A stretch of 64,000 nt of DNA from Allodiplogaster sudhausi (taxonomy: Eukaryota; Nematoda; Chromadorea; Rhabditida; Diplogasteridae). Of this stretch, positions 19,618-30,690 are shown piece after piece; within the stretch, counting starts at the first letter, position 1; every line of letters starts with the position of its first letter. A model generated the notes under the pieces. It was not told the DNA's origin. It worked only from the letters and a program-made list of their open reading frames with translations, and did not search any database. Where the stretch lies: the NCBI GenBank assembly GCA_945643635.1, contig CALZFC010000010.1:850501-914500 (forward strand). Reading direction: 5' to 3'. Made by a program: the position numbers and the translations under genes.

Positions 19618-19865
19618 TACGACAGAAGAAATTTACTCTCTTTCCTAAAGAAAGCTGCTTGCAAGTAAGTAGCGCATCGCATACAATGATGATTCTTTTC
19701 GTAGCAAGCGTTTTCCAACTACATTTTATGAATATTGCATGCCTATGGCAACGCGTTCGATATTTATTTCGCCGTTTAGATTTAACAATTTAGTGAAAGT
19801 ATAAATGAATATTTACAATCTTTGAAAATTTATCTATATTTTATATTTGCGAAGACAATCAGTGT

Positions 19866-19937
19866 GGCCGGATGGTCTAGGGGTATGATTCTCGCTTCGG
19901 GTGCGAGAGGTCCCGGGTTCGAATCCCGGTTCGGCCC
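19866..19937 (+). tRNA. tRNA-Pro (CGG), copy 30, class A
   Basis: Same as copy 1. Its leader (gaagacaatcag) matches copies 2-3. Confidence 0.97.
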
Positions 19938-20186
19938 ATAATTTTTCGTTTTAGTCCTACTATTTACCTTTCTCTCTGTGTTTCAACTCATTTTCGCTAT
20001 TCATTTTATATTTGTTTATCGCATGATATTGCATTCTTGTTTTATCGCTAGAGTCTAATTAAAATGACTGTTGGTGCAAGATTGTCGAGAAAAAAAATTT
20101 AATAAAAAAATTAATTGATTAATTAATGTCAGATGTGATCGGCAAGCGAAAGTGCCGATCATCATTGACATGGATGCAAAATGTTC

Positions 20187-20258
20187 TTCCGATGCGGGGA
20201 ATCGAACCCCGGCCTTGCATGTGAGAGACGCAAATCATAACCACTAGACTACATCGGA
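20187..20258 (-). tRNA. tRNA-Glu (CTC), copy 32
   Basis: Sequence as copy 1. Confidence 0.96.
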
Positions 20259-20506
20259 TACGACAGAAGAAATTTACTCTCTTTCCTAAAGAAAGCTGCT
20301 TGCAAGTAAGTAGCGCATCGCATACAATGATGATTCTTTTCGTAGCAAGCGTTTTCCAACTACATTTTATGAATATTGCATGCCTATGGCAACGCGTTCG
20401 ATATTTATTTCGCCGTTTAGATTTAACAATTTAGTGAAAGTATAAATGAATATTTACAATCTTTTAAATTTTATTTATATTTTATATTTGCGAAGGCATC
20501 CAGTGT

Positions 20507-20578
20507 GGCCGGATGGTCTAGGGGTATGATTCTCGCTTCGGGTGCGAGAGGTCCCGGGTTCGAATCCCGGTTCGGCCC
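20507..20578 (+). tRNA. tRNA-Pro (CGG), copy 31, class A
   Basis: Same as copy 1. Confidence 0.97.
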
Positions 20579-20826
20579 ATAATTTTTCGTTTTAGTCCTA
20601 CTATTTACCTTTCTCTCTGTGTTTCAACTCATTTTCGCTATTCATTTTATATTTGTTTATCGCATGATATTGCATTCTTGTTTTATCGCTAGAGTCTAAT
20701 TAAAATGACTGTTGGTGCAAGATTGTCGAGAAAAAAATTTAATAAAAAAATTAATTGATTAATTAATGTCAGATGTGATCGGCAAGCGAAAGTGCCGATC
20801 ATCATTGACATGGATGCAAAATGTTC

Positions 20827-20898
20827 TTCCGATGCGGGGAATCGAACCCCGGCCTTGCATGTGAGAGACGCAAATCATAACCACTAGACTACATCGGA
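20827..20898 (-). tRNA. tRNA-Glu (CTC), copy 33
   Basis: Sequence as copy 1. Confidence 0.96.
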
Positions 20899-21071
20899 TA
20901 CGACAGAAGAAATTTACTCTCTTTCCTAAAGAAAGCTGCTTGCAAGTAAGTAGCGCATCGCATACAATGATGATTCTTTTCGTAGCAAGCGTTTTCCAAC
21001 TACATTTTATGAATATTGCATGCCTATGGCAACGCGTTCGATATTTATTTCGCCGTTTAGATTTAACAATT

Positions 21072-21103
21072 CTTGTTTTCTGTCAAAAGCATTCTTGTCA
21101 AAA
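21072..21103. repeat. Deletion junction with filler, Pro-less unit 3
   Basis: Same as 11297-11328. No gene in 20899-21259. Confidence 0.88.
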
Positions 21104-21259
21104 GCATTCTTGTTTTATCGCTAGAGTCTAATTAAAATGACTGTTGGTGCATGATTGTCGAGAAAAAAATTTTAATAAAGAAATTAATTAATTAATTAAT
21201 GTCAGATGTGATCGGCAAGCGAAAGTGCCGATCATCATTGACATGGATGCAAAATGTTC

Positions 21260-21331
21260 TTCCGATGCGGGGAATCGAACCCCGGCCTTGCATGTGAGAG
21301 ACGCAAATCATAACCACTAGACTACATCGGA
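21260..21331 (-). tRNA. tRNA-Glu (CTC), copy 34
   Basis: Sequence as copy 1. Confidence 0.96.
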
Positions 21332-21579
21332 TACGACAGAAGAAATTTACTCTCTTTCCTAAAGAAAGCTGCTTGCAAGTAAGTAGCGCATCGCATACAA
21401 TGATGATTCTTTTCGTAGCAAGCGTTTTCCAACTACATTTTATGAATATTGCATGCCTATGGCAACGCGTTCGATATTTATTTCGCCGTTTAGATTTAAC
21501 AATTTAGTGAAAGTATAAATGAATATTTACAATCTTTTAAATTTTATTTATATTTTATATTTGCGAAGGCAACCAGTGT

Positions 21580-21651
21580 GGCCGGATGGTCTAGGGGTAT
21601 GATTCTCGCTTCGGGTGCGAGAGGTCCCGGGTTCGAATCCCGGTTCGGCCC
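21580..21651 (+). tRNA. tRNA-Pro (CGG), copy 32, class A
   Basis: Same as copy 1. Confidence 0.97.
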
Positions 21652-21900
21652 ATAATTTTTCGTTTTAGTCCTACTATTTACCTTTCTCTCTGTGTTTCAA
21701 CTCATTTTCGCTATTCATTTTATATTTGTTTATCGCATGATATTGCATTCTTGTTTTATCGCTAGAGTCTAATTAAAATGACTGTTGGTGCAAGATTGTC
21801 GAGAAAAAAAATTTAATAAAAAAATTAATTGATTAATTAATGTCAGATGTGATCGGCAAGCGAAAGTGCCGATCATCATTGACATGGATGCAAAATGTTC

Positions 21901-21972
21901 TTCCGATGCGGGGAATCGAACCCCGGCCTTGCATGTGAGAGACGCAAATCATAACCACTAGACTACATCGGA
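21901..21972 (-). tRNA. tRNA-Glu (CTC), copy 35
   Basis: Sequence as copy 1. Confidence 0.96.
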
Positions 21973-22145
21973 TACGACAGAAGAAATTTACTCTCTTTCC
22001 TAAAGAAAGCTGCTTGCAAGTAAGTAGCGCATCGCATACAATGATGATTCTTTTCGTAGCAAGCGTTTTCCAACTACATTTTATGAATATTGCATGCCTA
22101 TGGCAACGCGTTCGATATTTATTTCGCCGTTTAGATTTAACAATT

Positions 22146-22177
22146 CTTGTTTTCTGTCAAAAGCATTCTTGTCAAAA
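22146..22177. repeat. Deletion junction with filler, Pro-less unit 4
   Basis: Same as 11297-11328. No gene in 21973-22333. Confidence 0.88.
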
Positions 22178-22333
22178 GCATTCTTGTTTTATCGCTAGAG
22201 TCTAATTAAAATGACTGTTGGTGCATGATTGTCGAGAAAAAAATTTTAATAAAGAAATTAATTAATTAATTAATGTCAGATGTGATCGGCAAGCGAAAGT
22301 GCCGATCATCATTGACATGGATGCAAAATGTTC

Positions 22334-22405
22334 TTCCGATGCGGGGAATCGAACCCCGGCCTTGCATGTGAGAGACGCAAATCATAACCACTAGACTACA
22401 TCGGA
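22334..22405 (-). tRNA. tRNA-Glu (CTC), copy 36
   Basis: Sequence as copy 1. Confidence 0.96.
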
Positions 22406-22653
22406 TACGACAGAAGAAATTTACTCTCTTTCCTAAAGAAAGCTGCTTGCAAGTAAGTAGCGCATCGCATACAATGATGATTCTTTTCGTAGCAAGCGTT
22501 TTCCAACTACATTTTATGAATATTGCATGCCTATGGCAACGCGTTCGATATTTATTTCGCCGTTTAGATTTAACAATTTAGTGAAAGTATAAATGAATAT
22601 TTACAATCTTTTAAATTTTATTTATATTTTATATTTGCGAAGGCATCCAGTGT

Positions 22654-22725
22654 GGCCGGATGGTCTAGGGGTATGATTCTCGCTTCGGGTGCGAGAGGTC
22701 CCGGGTTCGAATCCCGGTTCGGCCC
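22654..22725 (+). tRNA. tRNA-Pro (CGG), copy 33, class A
   Basis: Same as copy 1. Confidence 0.97.
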
Positions 22726-22973
22726 ATATTTTTCGTTTTAGTCCTACTATTTACCTTTCTCTCTGTGTTTCAACTCATTTTCGCTATTCATTTTATATTT
22801 GTTTATCGCATGATATTGCATTCTTGTTTTATCGCTAGAGTCTAATTAAAATGACTGTTGGTGCAAGATTGTCGAGAAAAAAAATTTAATAAAAAAATTA
22901 ATTGATTAATTAATGTCAGATGTGATCGGCAAGCGAAAGTGCCGATCATCATTGACATGGATGCAAAATGTTC

Positions 22974-23045
22974 TTCCGATGCGGGGAATCGAACCCCGGC
23001 CTTGCATGTGAGAGACGCAAATCATAACCACTAGACTACATCGGA
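22974..23045 (-). tRNA. tRNA-Glu (CTC), copy 37
   Basis: Sequence as copy 1. Confidence 0.96.
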
Positions 23046-23218
23046 TACGACAGAAGAAATTTACTCTCTTTCCTAAAGAAAGCTGCTTGCAAGTAAGTAG
23101 CGCATCGCATACAATGATGATTCTTTTCGTAGCAAGCGTTTTCCAACTACATTTTATGAATATTGCATGCCTATGGCAACGCGTTCGATATTTATTTCGC
23201 CGTTTAGATTTAACAATT

Positions 23219-23250
23219 CTTGTTTTCTGTCAAAAGCATTCTTGTCAAAA
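23219..23250. repeat. Deletion junction with filler, Pro-less unit 5
   Basis: Same as 11297-11328. No gene in 23046-23397. Confidence 0.88.
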
Positions 23251-23397
23251 GCATTCTTGTTTTATCGCTAGAGTCTAATTAAAATGACTGTTGGTGCATG
23301 ATTGTCGAGAAAAAATTTTAATAAAGAAATTAATTAATGTCAGATATGATCGGCAAGCGAGAGTGCCGATCATAATTGACATGGATGCAAAATGTTC

Positions 23398-23469
23398 TTC
23401 CGATGCGGGGAATCGAACCCCGGCCTTGCATGCGAGAGACGCAAATCATAACCACTAGACTACATCGGA
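23398..23469 (-). tRNA. tRNA-Glu (CTC), copy 38, G37 variant
   Basis: A37 to G37 (C at 23433 on +), as in the copy at 11476. Both lie immediately after a Pro-less junction, which suggests a shared origin by segment duplication. Confidence 0.9.
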
Positions 23470-23717
23470 TACGACAGAAGAAATTTACTCTCTTTCCTAA
23501 AGAAAGCTGCTTGCAAGTAAGTAGCGCATCGCATACAATGATGATTCTTTTCGTAGCAAGCGTTTTCCAACTACATTTTATGAATATTGCATGCCTATGG
23601 CAACGCGTTCGATATTTATTTCGCCGTTTAGATTTAACAATTTAGTGAAAGTATAAATGAATATTTACAATCTTTTAAATTTTATTTATATTTTATATTT
23701 GCGAAGGCAACCAGTGT

Positions 23718-23789
23718 GGCCGGATGGTCTAGGGGTATGATTCTCGCTTCGGGTGCGAGAGGTCCCCGGTTCGAATCCCGGTTCGGCCC
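23718..23789 (+). tRNA. tRNA-Pro (CGG), copy 34, class B
   Basis: C51-C63 mismatch. Confidence 0.9.
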
Positions 23790-24038
23790 ATAATTTTTCG
23801 TTTTAGTCCTACTATTTACCTTTCTCTCTGTGTTTCAACTCATTTTCGCTATTCATTTTATATTTGTTTATCGCATGATATTGCATTCTTGTTTTATCGC
23901 TAGAGTCTAATTAAAATGACTGTTGGTGCAAGATTGTCGAGAAAAAAAATTTAATAAAAAAATTAATTGATTAATTAATGTCAGATGTGATCGGCAAGCG
24001 AAAGTGCCGATCATCATTGACATGGATGCAAAATGTTC

Positions 24039-24110
24039 TTCCGATGCGGGGAATCGAACCCCGGCCTTGCATGTGAGAGACGCAAATCATAACCACTAGA
24101 CTACATCGGA
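24039..24110 (-). tRNA. tRNA-Glu (CTC), copy 39
   Basis: Sequence as copy 1. Confidence 0.96.
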
Positions 24111-24358
24111 TACGACAGAAGAAATTTACTCTCTTTCCTAAAGAAAGCTGCTTGCAAGTAAGTAGCGCATCGCATACAATGATGATTCTTTTCGTAGCAA
24201 GCGTTTTCCAACTACATTTTATGAATATTGCATGCCTATGGCAACGCGTTCGATATTTATTTCGCCGTTTAGATTTAACAATTTAGTGAAAGTATAAATG
24301 AATATTTACAATCTTTTAAATTTTATTTATATTTTATATTTGCGAAGGCAACCAGTGT

Positions 24359-24430
24359 GGCCGGATGGTCTAGGGGTATGATTCTCGCTTCGGGTGCGAG
24401 AGGTCCCCGGTTCGAATCCCGGTTCGGCCC
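24359..24430 (+). tRNA. tRNA-Pro (CGG), copy 35, class B
   Basis: C51-C63 mismatch. Confidence 0.9.
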
Positions 24431-24670
24431 ATAATTTTTCGTTTTAGTCCTACTATTTACCTTTCTCTCTGTGTTTCAACTCATTTTCGCTATTCATTTT
24501 ATATTTGTTTATCGCATGATATTGCATTCTTGTTTTATCGCTAGAGTCTAATTAAAATGACTGTTGGTGCATGATTGTCGAGAAAAAATTTTAATAAAGA
24601 AATTAATTAATGTCAGATATGATCGGCAAGCGAGAGTGCCGATCATAATTGACATGGATGCAAAATGTTC

Positions 24671-24742
24671 TTCCGATGCGGGGAATCGAACCCCGGCCTT
24701 GCATGTGAGAGACGCAAATCATAACCACTAGACTACATCGGA
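24671..24742 (-). tRNA. tRNA-Glu (CTC), copy 40
   Basis: Sequence as copy 1. Confidence 0.96.
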
Positions 24743-24910
24743 TACGACAGAAGAAATTTACTCTCTTTCCTAAAGAAAGCTGCTTGCAAGTAAGTAGCGC
24801 ATCGCATACAATGATGATTCTTTTCGTAGCAAGCGTTTTCCAACTACATTTTATGAATATTGCATGCCTATGGCAACGCGTTCGATATTTATTTCGCCGT
24901 TTAGATTTGT

Positions 24911-24966
24911 GGCCGGATGGTATAAATGTATGATTCTCGCTTCGGGTTTTATATTTTCCGGTTCGA
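24911..24966 (+). pseudogene. Broken tRNA-Pro relic 5
   Basis: Starts ggccggatggtataaatgta (tRNA then leader-like), keeps gattctcgcttcgggt with anticodon CGG, then tttatattttccggttcga. It ends in the T-loop before ccagtgt. Confidence 0.75.
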
Positions 24967-24973
24967 CCAGTGT

Positions 24974-25045
24974 GGCCGGATGGTCTAGGGGTATGATTCT
25001 CGCTTCGGGTGCGAGAGGTCCCCGGTTCGAATCCCGGTTCGGCCC
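24974..25045 (+). tRNA. tRNA-Pro (CGG), copy 36, class B
   Basis: C51-C63 mismatch; preceded by relic 5. Confidence 0.87.
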
Positions 25046-25285
25046 ATAATTTTTCGTTTTAGTCCTACTATTTACCTTTCTCTCTGTGTTTCAACTCATT
25101 TTCGCTATTCATTTTATATTTGTTTATCGCATGATATTGCATTCTTGTTTTATCGCTAGAGTCTAATTAAAATGACTGTTGGTGCATGATTGTCGAGAAA
25201 AAATTTTAATAAAGAAATTAATTAATGTCAGATATGATCGGCAAGCGAGAGTGCCGATCATAATTGACATGGATGCAAAATGTTC

Positions 25286-25357
25286 TTCCGATGCGGGGAA
25301 TCGAACCCCGGCCTTGCATGTGAGAGACGCAAATCATAACCACTAGACTACATCGGA
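25286..25357 (-). tRNA. tRNA-Glu (CTC), copy 41
   Basis: Sequence as copy 1. Confidence 0.96.
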
Positions 25358-25605
25358 TACGACAGAAGAAATTTACTCTCTTTCCTAAAGAAAGCTGCTT
25401 GCAAGTAAGTAGCGCATCGCATACAATGATGATTCTTTTCGTAGCAAGCGTTTTCCAACTACATTTTATGAATATTGCATGCCTATGGCAACGCGTTCGA
25501 TATTTATTTCGCCGTTTAGATTTAACAATTTAGTGAAAGTATAAATGAATATTTACAATCTTTTAAATTTTATTTATATTTTATATTTGCGAAGGCAACC
25601 AGTGT

Positions 25606-25677
25606 GGCCGGATGGTCTAGGGGTATGATTCTCGCTTCGGGTGCGAGAGGTCCCCGGTTCGAATCCCGGTTCGGCCC
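25606..25677 (+). tRNA. tRNA-Pro (CGG), copy 37, class B
   Basis: C51-C63 mismatch. Confidence 0.9.
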
Positions 25678-25917
25678 ATAATTTTTCGTTTTAGTCCTAC
25701 TATTTACCTTTCTCTCTGTGTTTCAACTCATTTTCGCTATTCATTTTATATTTGTTTATCGCATGATATTGCATTCTTGTTTTATCGCTAGAGTCTAATT
25801 AAAATGACTGTTGGTGCATGATTGTCGAGAAAAAATTTTAATAAAGAAATTAATTAATGTCAGATATGATCGGCAAGCGAGAGTGCCGATCATAATTGAC
25901 ATGGATGCAAAATGTTC

Positions 25918-25989
25918 TTCCGATGCGGGGAATCGAACCCCGGCCTTGCATGTGAGAGACGCAAATCATAACCACTAGACTACATCGGA
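25918..25989 (-). tRNA. tRNA-Glu (CTC), copy 42
   Basis: Sequence as copy 1. Confidence 0.96.
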
Positions 25990-26159
25990 TACGACAGAAG
26001 AAATTTACTCTCTTTCCTAAAGAAAGCTGCTTGCAAGTAAGTAGCGCATCGCATACAATGATGATTCTTTTCGTAGCAAGCGTTTTCCAACTACATTTTA
26101 TGAATATTGCATGCCTATGGCAACGCGTTCGATATTTATTTCGCCGTTTAGATTTGTGT

Positions 26160-26215
26160 GGCCGGATGGTATAGGGGTATGATTCTCGCTTCGGGTGCGA
26201 TATTCCCCGGTTCGA
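26160..26215 (+). pseudogene. Broken tRNA-Pro relic 6
   Basis: Nearly identical to relic 4 but one T shorter (gcgatattccccggttcga). Acceptor 5' strand, D-arm and anticodon arm are present; the 3' end is missing. Confidence 0.8.
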
Positions 26216-26222
26216 CCAGTGT

Positions 26223-26294
26223 GGCCGGATGGTCTAGGGGTATGATTCTCGCTTCGGGTGCGAGAGGTCCCCGGTTCGAATCCCGGTTCGGCCC
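26223..26294 (+). tRNA. tRNA-Pro (CGG), copy 38, class B
   Basis: C51-C63 mismatch; preceded by relic 6. Confidence 0.87.
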
Positions 26295-26534
26295 ATAATT
26301 TTTCGTTTTAGTCCTACTATTTACCTTTCTCTCTGTGTTTCAACTCATTTTCGCTATTCATTTTATATTTGTTTATCGCATGATATTGCATTCTTGTTTT
26401 ATCGCTAGAGTCTAATTAAAATGACTGTTGGTGCATGATTGTCGAGAAAAAATTTTAATAAAGAAATTAATTAATGTCAGATATGATCGGCAAGCGAGAG
26501 TGCCGATCATAATTGACATGGATGCAAAATGTTC

Positions 26535-26606
26535 TTCCGATGCGGGGAATCGAACCCCGGCCTTGCATGTGAGAGACGCAAATCATAACCACTAGACTAC
26601 ATCGGA
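26535..26606 (-). tRNA. tRNA-Glu (CTC), copy 43
   Basis: Sequence as copy 1. Confidence 0.96.
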
Positions 26607-26854
26607 TACGACAGAAGAAATTTACTCTCTTTCCTAAAGAAAGCTGCTTGCAAGTAAGTAGCGCATCGCATACAATGATGATTCTTTTCGTAGCAAGCGT
26701 TTTCCAACTACATTTTATGAATATTGCATGCCTATGGCAACGCGTTCGATATTTATTTCGCCGTTTAGATTTAACAATTTAGTGAAAGTATAAATGAATA
26801 TTTACAATCTTTTAAATTTTATTTATATTTTATATTTGCGAAGGCATCCAGTGT

Positions 26855-26926
26855 GGCCGGATGGTCTAGGGGTATGATTCTCGCTTCGGGTGCGAGAGGT
26901 CCCCGGTTCGAATCCCGGTTCGGCCC
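26855..26926 (+). tRNA. tRNA-Pro (CGG), copy 39, class B
   Basis: C51-C63 mismatch. Confidence 0.9.
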
Positions 26927-27175
26927 ATAATTTTTCGTTTTAGTCCTACTATTTACCTTTCTCTCTGTGTTTCAACTCATTTTCGCTATTCATTTTATAT
27001 TTGTTTATCGCATGATATTGCATTCTTGTTTTATCGCTAGAGTCTAATTAAAATGACTGTTGGTGCAAGATTGTCGAGAAAAAAAATTTAATAAAAAAAT
27101 TAATTGATTAATTAATGTCAGATGTGATCGGCAAGCGAAAGTGCCGATCATCATTGACATGGATGCAAAATGTTC

Positions 27176-27247
27176 TTCCGATGCGGGGAATCGAACCCCG
27201 GCCTTGCATGTGAGAGACGCAAATCATAACCACTAGACTACATCGGA
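27176..27247 (-). tRNA. tRNA-Glu (CTC), copy 44
   Basis: Sequence as copy 1. Confidence 0.96.
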
Positions 27248-27495
27248 TACGACAGAAGAAATTTACTCTCTTTCCTAAAGAAAGCTGCTTGCAAGTAAGT
27301 AGCGCATCGCATACAATGATGATTCTTTTCGTAGCAAGCGTTTTCCAACTACATTTTATGAATATTGCATGCCTATGGCAACGCGTTCGATATTTATTTC
27401 GCCGTTTAGATTTAACAATTTAGTGAAAGTATAAATGAATATTTACAATCTTTTAAATTTTATTTATATTTTATATTTGCGAAGGCATCCAGTGT

Positions 27496-27567
27496 GGCCG
27501 GATGGTCTAGGGGTATGATTCTCGCTTCGGGTGCGAGAGGTCCCGGGTTCGAATCCCGGTTCGGCCC
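27496..27567 (+). tRNA. tRNA-Pro (CGG), copy 40, class A
   Basis: Same as copy 1; the last class A copy before 55382. Confidence 0.97.
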
Positions 27568-27816
27568 ATAATTTTTCGTTTTAGTCCTACTATTTACCTT
27601 TCTCTCTGTGTTTCAACTCATTTTCGCTATTCATTTTATATTTGTTTATCGCATGATATTGCATTCTTGTTTTATCGCTAGAGTCTAATTAAAATGACTG
27701 TTGGTGCAAGATTGTCGAGAAAAAAAATTTAATAAAAAAATTAATTGATTAATTAATGTCAGATGTGATCGGCAAGCGAAAGTGCCGATCATCATTGACA
27801 TGGATGCAAAATGTTC

Positions 27817-27888
27817 TTCCGATGCGGGGAATCGAACCCCGGCCTTGCATGTGAGAGACGCAAATCATAACCACTAGACTACATCGGA
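27817..27888 (-). tRNA. tRNA-Glu (CTC), copy 45
   Basis: Sequence as copy 1. Confidence 0.96.
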
Positions 27889-28061
27889 TACGACAGAAGA
27901 AATTTACTCTCTTTCCTAAAGAAAGCTGCTTGCAAGTAAGTAGCGCATCGCATACAATGATGATTCTTTTCGTAGCAAGCGTTTTCCAACTACATTTTAT
28001 GAATATTGCATGCCTATGGCAACGCGTTCGATATTTATTTCGCCGTTTAGATTTAACAATT

Positions 28062-28093
28062 CTTGTTTTCTGTCAAAAGCATTCTTGTCAAAA
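28062..28093. repeat. Deletion junction with filler, Pro-less unit 6
   Basis: Same as 11297-11328. No gene in 27889-28240. Confidence 0.88.
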
Positions 28094-28240
28094 GCATTCT
28101 TGTTTTATCGCTAGAGTCTAATTAAAATGACTGTTGGTGCATGATTGTCGAGAAAAAATTTTAATAAAGAAATTAATTAATGTCAGATATGATCGGCAAG
28201 CGAGAGTGCCGATCATAATTGACATGGATGCAAAATGTTC

Positions 28241-28312
28241 TTCCGATGCGGGGAATCGAACCCCGGCCTTGCATGTGAGAGACGCAAATCATAACCACTA
28301 GACTACATCGGA
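28241..28312 (-). tRNA. tRNA-Glu (CTC), copy 46
   Basis: Sequence as copy 1. Confidence 0.96.
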
Positions 28313-28560
28313 TACGACAGAAGAAATTTACTCTCTTTCCTAAAGAAAGCTGCTTGCAAGTAAGTAGCGCATCGCATACAATGATGATTCTTTTCGTAGC
28401 AAGCGTTTTCCAACTACATTTTATGAATATTGCATGCCTATGGCAACGCGTTCGATATTTATTTCGCCGTTTAGATTTAACAATTTAGTGAAAGTATAAA
28501 TGAATATTTACAATCTTTTAAATTTTATTTATATTTTATATTTGCGAAGGCAACCAGTGT

Positions 28561-28632
28561 GGCCGGATGGTCTAGGGGTATGATTCTCGCTTCGGGTGCG
28601 AGAGGTCCCCGGTTCGAATCCCGGTTCGGCCC
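28561..28632 (+). tRNA. tRNA-Pro (CGG), copy 41, class B
   Basis: C51-C63 mismatch. Confidence 0.9.
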
Positions 28633-28881
28633 ATAATTTTTCGTTTTAGTCCTACTATTTACCTTTCTCTCTGTGTTTCAACTCATTTTCGCTATTCATT
28701 TTATATTTGTTTATCGCATGATATTGCATTCTTGTTTTATCGCTAGAGTCTAATTAAAATGACTGTTGGTGCAAGATTGTCGAGAAAAAAAATTTAATAA
28801 AAAAATTAATTGATTAATTAATGTCAGATGTGATCGGCAAGCGAAAGTGCCGATCATCATTGACATGGATGCAAAATGTTC

Positions 28882-28953
28882 TTCCGATGCGGGGAATCGA
28901 ACCCCGGCCTTGCATGTGAGAGACGCAAATCATAACCACTAGACTACATCGGA
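28882..28953 (-). tRNA. tRNA-Glu (CTC), copy 47
   Basis: Sequence as copy 1. Confidence 0.96.
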
Positions 28954-29126
28954 TACGACAGAAGAAATTTACTCTCTTTCCTAAAGAAAGCTGCTTGCAA
29001 GTAAGTAGCGCATCGCATACAATGATGATTCTTTTCGTAGCAAGCGTTTTCCAACTACATTTTATGAATATTGCATGCCTATGGCAACGCGTTCGATATT
29101 TATTTCGCCGTTTAGATTTAACAATT

Positions 29127-29158
29127 CTTGTTTTCTGTCAAAAGCATTCTTGTCAAAA
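29127..29158. repeat. Deletion junction with filler, Pro-less unit 7
   Basis: Same as 11297-11328. No gene in 28954-29305. Confidence 0.88.
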
Positions 29159-29305
29159 GCATTCTTGTTTTATCGCTAGAGTCTAATTAAAATGACTGTT
29201 GGTGCATGATTGTCGAGAAAAAATTTTAATAAAGAAATTAATTAATGTCAGATATGATCGGCAAGCGAGAGTGCCGATCATAATTGACATGGATGCAAAA
29301 TGTTC

Positions 29306-29377
29306 TTCCGATGCGGGGAATCGAACCCCGGCCTTGCATGTGAGAGACGCAAATCATAACCACTAGACTACATCGGA
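29306..29377 (-). tRNA. tRNA-Glu (CTC), copy 48
   Basis: Sequence as copy 1. Confidence 0.96.
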
Positions 29378-29625
29378 TACGACAGAAGAAATTTACTCTC
29401 TTTCCTAAAGAAAGCTGCTTGCAAGTAAGTAGCGCATCGCATACAATGATGATTCTTTTCGTAGCAAGCGTTTTCCAACTACATTTTATGAATATTGCAT
29501 GCCTATGGCAACGCGTTCGATATTTATTTCGCCGTTTAGATTTAACAATTTAGTGAAAGTATAAATGAATATTTACAATCTTTTAAATTTTATTTATATT
29601 TTATATTTGCGAAGGCAACCAGTGT

Positions 29626-29697
29626 GGCCGGATGGTCTAGGGGTATGATTCTCGCTTCGGGTGCGAGAGGTCCCCGGTTCGAATCCCGGTTCGGCCC
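29626..29697 (+). tRNA. tRNA-Pro (CGG), copy 42, class B
   Basis: C51-C63 mismatch. Confidence 0.9.
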
Positions 29698-29946
29698 ATA
29701 ATTTTTCGTTTTAGTCCTACTATTTACCTTTCTCTCTGTGTTTCAACTCATTTTCGCTATTCATTTTATATTTGTTTATCGCATGATATTGCATTCTTGT
29801 TTTATCGCTAGAGTCTAATTAAAATGACTGTTGGTGCAAGATTGTCGAGAAAAAAAATTTAATAAAAAAATTAATTGATTAATTAATGTCAGATGTGATC
29901 GGCAAGCGAAAGTGCCGATCATCATTGACATGGATGCAAAATGTTC

Positions 29947-30018
29947 TTCCGATGCGGGGAATCGAACCCCGGCCTTGCATGTGAGAGACGCAAATCATAA
30001 CCACTAGACTACATCGGA
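29947..30018 (-). tRNA. tRNA-Glu (CTC), copy 49
   Basis: Sequence as copy 1. Confidence 0.96.
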
Positions 30019-30191
30019 TACGACAGAAGAAATTTACTCTCTTTCCTAAAGAAAGCTGCTTGCAAGTAAGTAGCGCATCGCATACAATGATGATTCTTTT
30101 CGTAGCAAGCGTTTTCCAACTACATTTTATGAATATTGCATGCCTATGGCAACGCGTTCGATATTTATTTCGCCGTTTAGATTTAACAATT

Positions 30192-30223
30192 CTTGTTTTC
30201 TGTCAAAAGCATTCTTGTCAAAA
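30192..30223. repeat. Deletion junction with filler, Pro-less unit 8
   Basis: Same as 11297-11328, and the last such junction in the window. No gene in 30019-30370. Confidence 0.88.
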
Positions 30224-30370
30224 GCATTCTTGTTTTATCGCTAGAGTCTAATTAAAATGACTGTTGGTGCATGATTGTCGAGAAAAAATTTTAATAAAGA
30301 AATTAATTAATGTCAGATATGATCGGCAAGCGAGAGTGCCGATCATAATTGACATGGATGCAAAATGTTC

Positions 30371-30442
30371 TTCCGATGCGGGGAATCGAACCCCGGCCTT
30401 GCATGTGAGAGACGCAAATCATAACCACTAGACTACATCGGA
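30371..30442 (-). tRNA. tRNA-Glu (CTC), copy 50
   Basis: Sequence as copy 1. Confidence 0.96.
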
Positions 30443-30690
30443 TACGACAGAAGAAATTTACTCTCTTTCCTAAAGAAAGCTGCTTGCAAGTAAGTAGCGC
30501 ATCGCATACAATGATGATTCTTTTCGTAGCAAGCGTTTTCCAACTACATTTTATGAATATTGCATGCCTATGGCAACGCGTTCGATATTTATTTCGCCGT
30601 TTAGATTTAACAATTTAGTGAAAGTATAAATGAATATTTACAATCTTTTAAATTTTATTTATATTTTATATTTGCGAAGGCAACCAGTGT

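Larger units (their letters stand above)
21072..23218. repeat. Dimeric higher-order repeat, about 1.07 kb, two copies
   Basis: Pro-less unit plus Pro-bearing unit repeats twice (21072-22145 and 22146-23218); the Pro-less junctions are 1074 and 1073 bp apart. Confidence 0.8.
28062..30191. repeat. Dimeric higher-order repeat, 1065 bp, two copies
   Basis: Pro-less plus class B unit repeats at exactly 1065 bp (28062, 29127, then a third junction at 30192). Confidence 0.85.
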
